Assembly: GCA_021812735.1 (NCBI GenBank)
Contig: JAKAMV010000212.1
Span: 1-11,807, forward strand
Reading direction: 5' to 3'
Source: Chloroflexota bacterium
Lineage (GTDB): Bacteria; Chloroflexota; Limnocylindria; Limnocylindrales; CSP1-4
DNA: 11,807 bases
Part shown: positions 1 to 7,493 of the stretch, piece after piece
Layout of the letters: each line of letters begins with the position of its first letter
Numbering within the stretch: position 1 is the first letter of the stretch
The notes under the pieces: model-generated
Seen by the model: only the letters and a program-made list of their open reading frames with translations
Told to the model about the DNA's origin: nothing
Database searches by the model: none
Made by a program: the position numbers and the translations under genes

Positions 1-685
1 CGACCCAGCCCGCCACGCGGTGGAGCTCCAGTCCGCCGACCTCGCGGCGATCCTCGACCGCGTCGCGGGCGTCCCGGCGAACGTCCTGGGCTACTCGTTC
101 GGGGCCCGCATCGCCCTCCATCTCGCACTCGACGCGCCAGGAGCCGTGCGGCGTCTCGTACTCGAGAGCCCCTCGGCGGGGATCGCCGATCCCGCCGCGC
201 GAGCGGAACGGCAGGCGGCCGACAGGGCCCTCGCCGACGCCATCGAGCGCGACGGGATCCCCGCCTTCGTCGAACGGTGGGAGGCTTCGCCGCTCTTCGC
301 GTCCCAGACGGTGCTGCCGGCCGCGCGCCGGGCCCGCCTCCACGCCGGGCGGCTCCGCAACCTGCCAGCCGGGCTCGCCGCCAGCCTCCGTGGAGCCGGC
401 CAGGGCGCGATGAGGCCGCTCCACGCGCGCCTGAGCGCGGTCGCCTGCCCGACGCTCGTCGTCGCCGGCGCGCTCGATCCGGCCCTCGATCGTGCCCTCG
501 TCGTCGCCGCCGGCATCCCGGGCGCCCGGCTCGACCTCGTCGCGGATACCGGGCACGCGCCCCATCTGGAGGCGCCGGCGCGGTTCCGTCACCTCGTCCT
601 GTCGTTCCTCGCCGCGCGCGAGTCGCTGCCCGGGGCACTCCGCTCGACGCCCAGCGCCACCCCCGCCCCAACACCGATCCTCTAG
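1..685 (+). CDS. menH: MenH, SHCHC synthase (5' partial)
   Basis: 2-succinyl-6-hydroxy-2,4-cyclohexadiene-1-carboxylate synthase. It eliminates pyruvate from SEPHCHC to give SHCHC, the substrate of MenC, in cytosolic menaquinone synthesis. The frame (codons from base 2) is open to the left edge, so the GTG at 20 is probably internal. About 227 codons are visible against about 250-270 for the family; the missing N-terminus would hold the oxyanion-hole strand. The fold is alpha/beta hydrolase. The nucleophile elbow is GYSFG with Ser at 95-97, the acid Asp is in GALD (476-478), and the His is in TGHAPH (554-556). The lid region after the elbow (PSAGIADPAARAERQ, LFAS, RLRN) resembles MenH rather than generic hydrolases; this is recalled family knowledge. 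The usual Gly-Gly after the nucleophile is Gly-Ala. The tail is Pro/Ala-rich. Its stop codon overlaps the menB Shine-Dalgarno site, so the two are co-transcribed. A different C-C hydrolase is possible but unlikely in this operon. Confidence 0.88.
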   Translation, partial: DPARHAVELQSADLAAILDRVAGVPANVLGYSFGARIALHLALDAPGAVRRLVLESPSAGIADPAARAERQAADRALADAIERDGIPAFVERWEASPLFASQTVLPAARRARLHAGRLRNLPAGLAASLRGAGQGAMRPLHARLSAVACPTLVVAGALDPALDRALVVAAGIPGARLDLVADTGHAPHLEAPARFRHLVLSFLAARESLPGALRSTPSATPAPTPIL

Positions 686-689
686 GAGG
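684..689 (+). promoter_or_regulatory. Strong Shine-Dalgarno site for menB
   Basis: The perfect AGGAGG overlaps the menH stop (TAG, 683-685) and lies 8 bases before the menB ATG at 698. It is the only consensus-strength site I see in the men operon. It fixes the menB start and suggests menB is translated independently of menH. Confidence 0.8.
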
Positions 690-697
690 TCACCTGA

Positions 698-1522
698 ATG
701 CCCAGCGTCACCTGGACTCCTGCCCACGAGTACCGCGACATCCGCTACGAGCATTCCGGCACCGGGATCGCCAAGGTCACGATCGACCGACCACACGTCC
801 GCAACGCCTTCCGCCCGGAGACGGTGGAGCAGCTGATCGACGCGTTCCGCCGCATCCGGGACGACGGCTCGATCGGCTGCGTCCTCCTGACCGGCGCCGG
901 AGATCGGGCGTTCTGTGCCGGAGGTGACCAGAACGCCCGGGGTGTCGGCGGGTATGTCGGTGCGGACGGGATCGCCCGGCTCAACGTCCTCGACCTGCAG
1001 CGCCAGATCCGCTCGCTGCCGATCCCGGTCATCGCGCTCGTGAACGGCTACGCGATCGGTGGCGGCCACGTGCTCCACGTCGTCTGCGACCTGACGATCG
1101 CCAGCGAGAACGCGATCTTCGGCCAGGTAGGGCCGCGGGTGGGCAGTTTCGACGCGGGGTTCGGGGTCGGACTGCTGGCGCGACTGGTCGGCGACAAGAA
1201 GGCCCGCGAGATGTGGTTCCTCTGCCGCCAGTACACGGCCGCCGAGGCGCTCGAGATGGGCCTGGTCAACAAGGTCGTGCCGCTCGCGGAGTTGGAAGCC
1301 GAAGGAGTCGCCTGGGCTAACGAGATCCTCGCGATGAGCCCGACGGCGATCCGCTTCCTGAAGGCCGCCTTCGTGGCGGCCACCGACGGGCTCGCGGGAC
1401 TGCAGGAGCTGGCCGGCAACGCGACCGGTCTCTACTACACGACCGAGGAGGCCCGCGAGGGCTCCCGCGCCTTCCTGGAGAAGCGGAAGCCGGACTTCTC
1501 GCGGGTTCCGCGCCGCCCGTGA
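698..1522 (+). CDS. menB: MenB, 1,4-dihydroxy-2-naphthoyl-CoA synthase
   Basis: Crotonase-fold enzyme that closes the second ring: OSB-CoA to DHNA-CoA, in the cytosol. It has 274 residues, about full family length (E. coli 285), and aligns end to end from memory. Recognisable blocks are FCAGGDQ (72-78), [11 protein letters not shown] (95-105), [10 protein letters not shown] (117-126, oxyanion hole), [11 protein letters not shown] (142-152), WFLCRQY (173-179), LQELAGNAT (235-243) and the C-terminal KRKPDFS. Catalytic candidates are Ser150, Asp152 and Tyr247. The position filled by Asp185 in the M. tuberculosis enzyme is Gly145 here. This is the bicarbonate-dependent (type I, E. coli-like) form, in which bound bicarbonate replaces a side-chain carboxylate as the base. 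ATG start with AGGAGG 8 bases upstream; the stop overlaps the menA GTG. The GDQ and WFLCRQY signatures argue against a generic enoyl-CoA hydratase. Confidence 0.97.
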   Translation: MPSVTWTPAHEYRDIRYEHSGTGIAKVTIDRPHVRNAFRPETVEQLIDAFRRIRDDGSIGCVLLTGAGDRAFCAGGDQNARGVGGYVGADGIARLNVLDLQRQIRSLPIPVIALVNGYAIGGGHVLHVVCDLTIASENAIFGQVGPRVGSFDAGFGVGLLARLVGDKKAREMWFLCRQYTAAEALEMGLVNKVVPLAELEAEGVAWANEILAMSPTAIRFLKAAFVAATDGLAGLQELAGNATGLYYTTEEAREGSRAFLEKRKPDFSRVPRRP

Positions 1523-2451
1523 ACCAGACCCCTCGGTCCGCCCTGCAAACCTGGCTGCTGGCGATCCGGCCCGCGACGCTGCCAGCCGCGGCAAGCGGGG
1601 TGGTCGTGGGTCTCGGTGCCGCACGGGCGACCGGCGCGGCCTTCCGCCTCGATACCGCTCTCGGGTGCCTGGCGGTCGCGTTGCTGCTCCAGATCGCGGC
1701 CAACCTGGCCAACGACCTGTCCGACTTCCGACGCGGAGCCGACACGCCGGACCGGCTGGGGCCAACCCGAGTAGCGGCCGCCGGGCTGGTCAGCCTCCGC
1801 CAACTGGAGGCCGCCGTCGCGCTCGTCCTCGTCGCGGCCGGGGGGATAGGTCTCTGGCTGGCGACCGTCGGCGGGCCGGTGCTGATCGCCCTCGGTGCAG
1901 CCGCGATGGTCGCGGCGCTCACCTACACTGGGGGGCCGTTCCCGTACGGGTACCGCGGCCTGGGCGAGTTGTTCGTCTTCCTCTTCTTCGGGCTCCTGGC
2001 GGTCGTCGGCACGGCCGAGCTGCAGGCCGGGCGAGTGGAACCGCTGCACGTGCTCGCCGCGCTGCCGGTCGGGGCGCTCAGCACGGCGATCCTGGTCGTC
2101 AACAACCTGCGCGACGTCGCGACCGACCGGGCCGCCGGCAAGCGGACCCTCGCGGTGCGCTTCGGCGAGGGCTTCGCCCGGGCCGAGTATGCCGCCTGCC
2201 TGGTGGTCGCCTGGGCCACCCCGATCGCGCTCTTGCCGATCGCGTGGGGGCAAGGCGCCGGAGCCGGGGTCGGGCCACTCGTCCTCCTGCCGTTCCTCGC
2301 GCTGCCGCTGGCCGCACCGCTCTGGCGTACGGTCCGCTCCGACGGCGATCCGCGCCGGCTCAACCCGGTCTTGCGCGGGACGGCCCGTCTGAGCCTCGTC
2401 TTCGGCCTGCTCTTTGCCGTCGGCCTCGCCGCGGGGCCGGCGCTCTCGTGA
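1519..2451 (+). CDS. menA: MenA, DHNA polyprenyltransferase
   Basis: Integral membrane UbiA-superfamily prenyltransferase. It attaches the polyprenyl tail to DHNA with loss of CO2, giving demethylmenaquinone. It has 310 residues with many hydrophobic segments, consistent with the 8-9 helices of the family. The first Asp-rich motif is N62-x-x-N65-D66-x-x-D69 followed by D75, as in E. coli MenA (NLAND..D). The second is N195-N196-L-R-D199, D203 and GKRTL (207-211). These bind Mg-diphosphate of the prenyl donor. The start is the GTG at 1519 in a GTGA overlap with the menB stop, implying translational coupling; there is no good Shine-Dalgarno. In E. coli menA lies away from the men cluster, but here it sits between menB and menC. 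The GYRGLGE segment (144-150) also fits MenA. A UbiA homologue with another acceptor is unlikely given the neighbours. The final methyltransferase (MenG/UbiE) is not in this window. Confidence 0.95.
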   Translation: MNQTPRSALQTWLLAIRPATLPAAASGVVVGLGAARATGAAFRLDTALGCLAVALLLQIAANLANDLSDFRRGADTPDRLGPTRVAAAGLVSLRQLEAAVALVLVAAGGIGLWLATVGGPVLIALGAAAMVAALTYTGGPFPYGYRGLGELFVFLFFGLLAVVGTAELQAGRVEPLHVLAALPVGALSTAILVVNNLRDVATDRAAGKRTLAVRFGEGFARAEYAACLVVAWATPIALLPIAWGQGAGAGVGPLVLLPFLALPLAAPLWRTVRSDGDPRRLNPVLRGTARLSLVFGLLFAVGLAAGPALS

Positions 2452-3584
2452 GCGCGGCGTTGCCTCGACTCGCGCGGGCCGAGGCGTTCCGGGTGCGGGT
2501 GCCGTTCCGGCGCCCTTTCCTGACGGCGCGCGGTCCCTTGACCCACCGGACCTCGTGGATCGTGCGGCTTCGCGACGAGGCCGGGGTCGAGGGGTTCGGC
2601 GAGGCCGCGCTCGACCCAGCGGCCTCGGCGGTCGAGGAGGCGGAGCTCGATCGTCTGGTTCGCGCGGCGCTGACAGCCCTCGCGGCCGGGGGGCTCGTCG
2701 ATGCCGGAGACCTCGGGCCGTCGAGCAATCCCCAGCGGGCGCAGCGGGCCGGGATCGACGCCGCGCTCGCGGAGCTGGAGGCGGCCCGCCACGCCGGCGG
2801 CGACGTCGCCGGCGACGACGTCGCGGGGGACGACGTCGCGGGAGCGAGCCGGTCGATCGCGGTGCAGGCCACGATCGGCAGTGGCCCGCCGGCGGCCGCG
2901 GCGAGAGATGCCGTCCGGGCGGTGGCTGCCGGGTTCTCGACCCTCAAACTCAAGGTGGGGTCCGAGCCGGACGCCCGGCGGTTCGTCGACCAGGTGCGCG
3001 CCGTCCGCGGCGCGGTCGGCCCGGCCATCCGCCTGCGCCTGGACGTCAACGGGGTCTGGGACCGCGCGATGGCCCGCGAGCGATTGGAGGCCGTCGCCGA
3101 CCTAGACATCGAGTACGTCGAGCAGCCGCTGCCCAGCCGTGACCTGGCCGGGCACGCAGCGTTGCGACAGGCGTGCCCCGTTCCGATCGCCCTCGACGAG
3201 TCGATCACCTCGGAGCGTGCGGCCCGAGCGGCCCTGGACGCCGGCGCGGCCGCCGTGCTCGTGCTGAAGCCGGCCCGGGTCGGAGGGCCGCGAGCGGTCG
3301 CCGCGATCGCCGCGGACGCCGCCGCCGCCGGCGTACCGGCGGTGTTGAGCACGTTCTTCGAGACCGGCATCGGCATCGCCGCCGCACTACGGGCCGCCGC
3401 TGACCTGCCGGCCATCGGCCCGGAGCGCGCCCACGGCCTGGCGACGGCGGCCATCCTGGAACACGATCTGTTGACCGCGCCGATCCCGGTGGTGGCCGGC
3501 CGCATGACGGTGCCGCACCGCCTCTTCGTCGACGACGAGGCCCTGCGCCACTACGCGCTCGAGACGGTCGAGTGGAACCCTTGA
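2448..3584 (+). CDS. menC: MenC, o-succinylbenzoate synthase
   Basis: Enolase-superfamily enzyme that dehydrates SHCHC to o-succinylbenzoate (OSB), in the cytosol. It has 378 residues from the GTG at 2448, which overlaps the menA stop (GTGA). The N-terminal capping domain spans about 1-125 and the barrel about 140-360. Catalytic K167-x-K169 lies in TLKLKVG, metal ligands are D199 (LDVNGVW), E225 (YVEQPL) and D250 (ALDES), and the opposing Lys is K274 (LKPARVGG). This is the full MenC/dipeptide-epimerase set, and the operon decides for MenC. Some family members are promiscuous N-acylamino acid racemases, so a second activity cannot be excluded. Unusual: just before the first barrel strand (SIAVQATIG) there is a threefold 5-residue repeat DVAGD/DVAGD/DVAGA (residues 119-133), encoded by a 15-base tandem repeat. 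It probably lies in a surface loop. The frame is open upstream of 2448, but that part is antisense-like shadow of menA. Confidence 0.94.
   Translation: MSAALPRLARAEAFRVRVPFRRPFLTARGPLTHRTSWIVRLRDEAGVEGFGEAALDPAASAVEEAELDRLVRAALTALAAGGLVDAGDLGPSSNPQRAQRAGIDAALAELEAARHAGGDVAGDDVAGDDVAGASRSIAVQATIGSGPPAAAARDAVRAVAAGFSTLKLKVGSEPDARRFVDQVRAVRGAVGPAIRLRLDVNGVWDRAMARERLEAVADLDIEYVEQPLPSRDLAGHAALRQACPVPIALDESITSERAARAALDAGAAAVLVLKPARVGGPRAVAAIAADAAAAGVPAVLSTFFETGIGIAAALRAAADLPAIGPERAHGLATAAILEHDLLTAPIPVVAGRMTVPHRLFVDDEALRHYALETVEWNP
2802..2846 (+). repeat. 15-bp tandem repeat, three units, inside menC
   Basis: Three consecutive in-frame units begin GACGTCGC at 2802, 2817 and 2832. They differ only at a few third positions and in the last codon. 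Each encodes D-V-A-G-(D/D/A). The location is the linker between the MenC capping domain and barrel, so length changes should be tolerated. It looks like a recent slippage duplication. Confidence 0.85.
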
Positions 3585-5908
3585 CGGCTGGCTTCCTGCT
3601 CCCCGCGACCGCGCGATGGCACGCGGCGAAGCGTCCCGACGATCCCGCCCTCATCGACGGGGCCCTCCGCTGGAGCTGGGCTCAGCTGGATGCACGTGCC
3701 GACCGGATCGCCGCCAGCCTCCGGGCAGCCGGCGTGGCGTCGGGTGAGCGGGTCGGGCTGCTCGGCGGTACGAGCGCCGCGACCCTGGCCTTCCTGCACG
3801 GCGCGGGCCGGGCCGGGGCGGTCGTGGTCCCGCTCAGCGAGCGCCTGGCGGCGCCCGAGATCGCCGCGTTCCTCGACGACGTCGCCGTCGCCCGCGTGGT
3901 TGCCGCGGACGAGCGCCTGGCGGCAGCCCGCCGCTTCAGAACCGACGTCCTCCCCCTTGCGGGGCTGCTCGCTGATCCCGCCCCTTCCGATCCGCGCTGG
4001 GCGGATCCCTTGGTCGACCCGGAGATCGACCCGGCGTCGCCGGCGGTCATCGTCGCCACGTCCGGCACTACTGGCCGGCCCAAGGGCGCCCTCCTGACCC
4101 ATGGGGGGCTCGCGGCGAGCGCCGCCGCCTGGCTCGCCGTCCTGCCCCCGGCCAGTGGCTGGCTGGCCGCCCTCTCCCTGGCCCACGTCGCGGGCCTCGG
4201 GATCGCCTGGCGTGCGGCGGCGGCCGGCGTGCCGGTCGTGGTTCCGTCCGGCACGTCCCCCGAGGAGCTCCTTGAGGCGCTTGCCCTGCCCCCGGTGAGC
4301 CACGTCTCGCTCGTCGCGGTGCAGCTCGCCCGCTTCCTGGACGGCGCCGGTGCCATGCCACCGCCCCCAGGTCTCCGGGCGGTCCTCGTCGGCGGCGGAC
4401 CCGTGCCGCCGAGCCTCGTGTCGCGGGCGCTCGCGGCCGGCTGGCCGGTCGTGCCTACGTACGGCATGACCGAGACCGGTTCGGGCGTGACGGCCCTGCC
4501 GACGGCGGACGCGGCTGGCCACCCCGGTTCGGCCGGGCGAGCGCTGCCCGGCCTGGAGCTGCGGATCGCCCGGCCCGGCCCGGACGGGATCGGTGAGATC
4601 GAGGTGCGCGGCCCGGTCCTCTTCGCCGGGTACGTGGGGCGGGCGGCCGAGACGGAGGCCGCGCTGACCCCTGATGGCTGGTACCGGACCGGTGACCTGG
4701 GGACGCTGGACTCGGACGGGTACCTGGCCGTCGCCGACCGCCGGCTCGACCTGATCGTCTCCGGCGGTGAGAACGTCTACCCGGCCGAGGTCGAGGCCGT
4801 CCTCGTGGGCCACCCGGCGATCGCCGACGCAGGGGTGGCCGCCCTGCCGGACCTGACGTGGGGCGCCGTCCCGATCGCGGCGGTCGTTCTGCGATCGGGC
4901 CAGTCCGTCAGCGACCGCGAGCTACGGGCGTTCTGTCGCGCCCGGCTGGCCGGCTTCAAGGTCCCAGCCGCCTTCGTGCGGGTCGCGGCGGTGCCGCGGG
5001 CGAGCTCGGGCAAGCTCCGCCGCGATGCGCTCCGGACGATGCTGCTCGCCTGCGCTGCCGATGAGCTCGTATCAGCCGACACTCGACCGGCGCTGCCGTC
5101 GCTCCTCCACCTCCGGCGCCCCGACGGCGTGCGCCTCGCCTACCGGCGGCTGGGCGGGGCTCCGGGCGAGGGGCACCTGTCGAGCCGACCGCCGATCGCG
5201 CTCCTCCACGCCACGCTTTCGAGCGGGACCCAGCTGGCGCGGCTGGCAGCGCTGCTCGGGCGACGAGCGACGGTGCTGCTGCCCGACCGGCGAGGGAGCG
5301 GGGCGAGCCGGATCGCGCCGCCCCGGATCGTGGCGATCTCCGAGCAGGTCGCGGATCTCTTGGCACTCCTCGATCAGGAGGGTGTCGAGCGGGCGTGCCT
5401 GGTGGGGCACAGCTTCGGGGGCGTCGTGGCCCTCGCGACCGCGGCTCTCGCGCCGGAACGCGTCGCCGCCGTCATCGCCTACGAACCGCCCTACCTCACC
5501 CTGTTGGAGGAGGTCGGGCCCGGCTTGGTCGCCGAACTCGGCGCCGGCGTCGCGGCCGCCTACGCGATGGGCGGCGCCCCGGCCGCCGCGGAGTACTTCC
5601 TGCGGACGATCAGCCCCGAATCATGGGCCGCGATGCCGGCCCGCCAGCGCAGCGCCGTGGTGGCAGAGGGCGAGTCGGTGCTCGCCGATGCCGGGCTCGC
5701 CGGGATCGAATCGGTCGACCTCGACCGTATCGTCGCGCCGGTGACGCTGGCGACCGGTGGCGCCAGCGAGCCCTACTACGTCCCGATTGCCGACGCGCTC
5801 GCGGCCAGGATCCGGGGCGCCCGCCGCGTCCACCTGCCGGGGCTCCGTCACGTCGCCCCGATCACCGACCCGCACCCCGTGGCGGATCTCGTCCTGCACA
5901 ACCTCTGA
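3572..5908 (+). CDS. menE: MenE OSB-CoA ligase fused to an alpha/beta hydrolase
   Basis: One uninterrupted 778-residue frame with two enzymes. Residues 1 to about 492 form a complete acyl-adenylate ligase: P-loop TSGTTGRPKG (163-172), YGMTET (297-302), YRTGD (371-375), GGENVYPAEVE hinge region, and the adenylation Lys K481 in SSGKLRRD. With menC just upstream this is OSB-CoA ligase (OSB + ATP + CoA). After a short Ala-rich linker, residues about 511-776 form a second, complete alpha/beta hydrolase: elbow GHSFGG with Ser614, late His760 in GLRHVAP. No Asp is seen at the usual place after strand 7 (GGASEP, E733); E638 in AYEPP after strand 6 may be the acid. Ordinary MenE ends soon after the SGK Lys, so the hydrolase is an addition. 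Its substrate is unknown; DHNA-CoA or OSB-CoA thioester hydrolysis is my inference. The start is GTG 3572 (13-base overlap with menC), or TTG 3581, which would give a 4-base TTGA overlap like those upstream. ATG 5039 (M490) could start a free hydrolase. Confidence 0.92.
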   Translation: MEPLTAGFLLPATARWHAAKRPDDPALIDGALRWSWAQLDARADRIAASLRAAGVASGERVGLLGGTSAATLAFLHGAGRAGAVVVPLSERLAAPEIAAFLDDVAVARVVAADERLAAARRFRTDVLPLAGLLADPAPSDPRWADPLVDPEIDPASPAVIVATSGTTGRPKGALLTHGGLAASAAAWLAVLPPASGWLAALSLAHVAGLGIAWRAAAAGVPVVVPSGTSPEELLEALALPPVSHVSLVAVQLARFLDGAGAMPPPPGLRAVLVGGGPVPPSLVSRALAAGWPVVPTYGMTETGSGVTALPTADAAGHPGSAGRALPGLELRIARPGPDGIGEIEVRGPVLFAGYVGRAAETEAALTPDGWYRTGDLGTLDSDGYLAVADRRLDLIVSGGENVYPAEVEAVLVGHPAIADAGVAALPDLTWGAVPIAAVVLRSGQSVSDRELRAFCRARLAGFKVPAAFVRVAAVPRASSGKLRRDALRTMLLACAADELVSADTRPALPSLLHLRRPDGVRLAYRRLGGAPGEGHLSSRPPIALLHATLSSGTQLARLAALLGRRATVLLPDRRGSGASRIAPPRIVAISEQVADLLALLDQEGVERACLVGHSFGGVVALATAALAPERVAAVIAYEPPYLTLLEEVGPGLVAELGAGVAAAYAMGGAPAAAEYFLRTISPESWAAMPARQRSAVVAEGESVLADAGLAGIESVDLDRIVAPVTLATGGASEPYYVPIADALAARIRGARRVHLPGLRHVAPITDPHPVADLVLHNL

Positions 5909-5957
5909 GCAGACCCCGGCGCCGATCGCTCGTCCCGGTTCGCTCGGCGGTCGCTCG

Positions 5958-6599
5958 TCAGCCCTCCGCCGGCTGCTCGCCCGCCTCGCCCGTCCCCTCA
6001 GCGGCGCCGGCAACCGGTGTGACAGCCTCGCGCTCGACCTCGGCACGCGACGGCTGGACGTGCGCGACCGGCTCGTCTGGGTCGGAGAGCAGCGTCACCT
6101 TCGGCGGCAGCGGCAGATCGCGGACGTGGATCGCCGCGTCGAACGAATCGAGCACGCTGATGTCGAACTCCAGCGTCTGCGGCATGTCGCCGGGGAGCGC
6201 GCGGAGCCGCACATGGTCGAGTGTCTGGAGGAGCGTGCCGCCGTGCTTCTCCACGGCCACCGAGGACCCGACGGGCTCCAGCGGCACATCCATCGTCATC
6301 TCCTCGGTCATCTTGACGAGGTAGAAATCGACGTGCAGCGGCCGGCGCTTGACGGGGTGCTCCTGGATCCCGTGGATGACGGCCGGGTGGGTGCGCCCTC
6401 CGTCGATCTTGAGATCGATCAGCGCATGGCGGCCGGCGCTCCGGCGCAGCGTGTCGAACGCCTTCTCGTCGATCTGAATCGGCTGGGAGGGCTCGCCGTG
6501 GCCGTACACGACAGCAGGCAGGATCCCCTCCCGCCGAAGCTTCGCGACGTGTTTGCCTGTCAGCTCGCGTCGGTGCGCGGTCAGTGCGGGTCGTGTCAC
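5958..6599 (-). CDS. rplY: Ribosomal protein L25, CTC/TL5 long form
   Basis: 50S subunit protein that binds 5S rRNA. It has 213 residues and two domains: the N-terminal L25 domain (about 1-92; RRELTGKHVAKLRREG, PAVVYGHG, HPVKRRPLHVDFY) and the C-terminal TL5/CTC domain (about 95-190; VDVPLEPVG-like segment, GGTLLQTLDHVRLRALPGDMPQTLEFD in parts). It ends in a low-complexity Ala/Gly/Glu tail, common in CTC proteins. I chose the GTG at 6597-6599, giving (M)TRPALTAHRRE. AGAGGA lies 7 bases upstream and homologues begin at about this point. The longer open frame to 6695 adds a Pro/Arg-rich stretch unlike L25. It stands alone: it converges with menE and diverges from the response regulator. The usual neighbour pth is not visible. 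Confidence 0.94.
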   Translation of the reverse strand: MTRPALTAHRRELTGKHVAKLRREGILPAVVYGHGEPSQPIQIDEKAFDTLRRSAGRHALIDLKIDGGRTHPAVIHGIQEHPVKRRPLHVDFYLVKMTEEMTMDVPLEPVGSSVAVEKHGGTLLQTLDHVRLRALPGDMPQTLEFDISVLDSFDAAIHVRDLPLPPKVTLLSDPDEPVAHVQPSRAEVEREAVTPVAGAAEGTGEAGEQPAEG

Positions 6600-6606
6600 G
6601 GTGGTG

Positions 6607-6612
6607 TCCTCT
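6607..6612 (-). promoter_or_regulatory. Shine-Dalgarno site that sets the rplY start
   Basis: On the minus strand AGAGGA is followed after 7 bases by the GTG at 6599. This supports the 213-residue product over the 32-residue N-terminal extension that the open frame would allow. Confidence 0.6.
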
Positions 6613-6730
6613 GTGTGGCGGGCGACGGACCGGGCGGGCAATCGGCGGGGCGGATGATGGACCCGGTGGCCGACCGTCGCCGCCGCGCCCGGCAAGCGCG
6701 CAACGGCGGCGCTACTCCTGCGGTGCGCGA

Positions 6731-6756
6731 CCCGGCGATGGTACCAGACCGCCGGG
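6731..6756. repeat. Inverted repeat in the rplY/regulator divergent gap
   Basis: Perfect 7-bp arms CCCGGCG (6731-6737) and CGCCGGG (6750-6756) are separated by 12 bases that contain the palindrome GGTACC (6740-6745). The right arm ends 36 bases before the regulator ATG. The repeat covers a TGGTACCAT sequence on the minus strand that resembles an extended -10 box for rplY. It may be an operator for the two-component system, but OmpR-family proteins more often use direct repeats and inverted GC repeats arise easily at this base composition. Confidence 0.4.
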
Positions 6757-6777
6757 GTCCTCAGTCCGTGCGGGTTG

Positions 6778-6783
6778 TACGAT
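6778..6783 (+). promoter_or_regulatory. Candidate -10 box for the two-component operon
   Basis: TACGAT matches TATAAT at 4 of 6 positions in an otherwise GC-rich region and ends 8 bases before the regulator ATG (6792). Transcription would then begin at or within a few bases of the ATG, giving a leaderless mRNA; no Shine-Dalgarno is visible before that ATG. No convincing -35 hexamer is seen 16-19 bases upstream, so the call is weak. Confidence 0.3.
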
Positions 6784-6791
6784 TCGCGCCG

Positions 6792-7464
<673 letters not shown>

Positions 7465-7493
<29 letters not shown>

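Noticed and set aside
1665..2447. Upstream extension of the menC frame through menA
   Set aside because: The extension is Arg/Pro/Gly-rich shadow of menA. The GTG at 2448 in the menA stop gives a normal MenC N-terminus.
3551..4813. Long open frame (420 codons) antisense to menE
   Set aside because: Its sequence is Arg/Gly/Asp-rich with no domain motif, and it mirrors a well-supported ligase. High GC makes long antisense frames common.
5920..5949. Possible bidirectional terminator between menE and rplY
   Set aside because: CGCCGA and TCGGCG form only a 6-bp stem with an 18-base loop and no T-run; too weak at this GC content to call.
6600..6695. N-terminal extension of rplY to an ATG-like start at 6695
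   Set aside because: The extra 32 residues do not resemble L25, and the AGAGGA site supports the GTG at 6599.
6600..6730. Riboswitch or ribosomal-protein leader in the rplY 5' region
   Set aside because: About 130 bases of GC-rich sequence, but I could not find a conserved motif or a stem arrangement that matches a known leader class.
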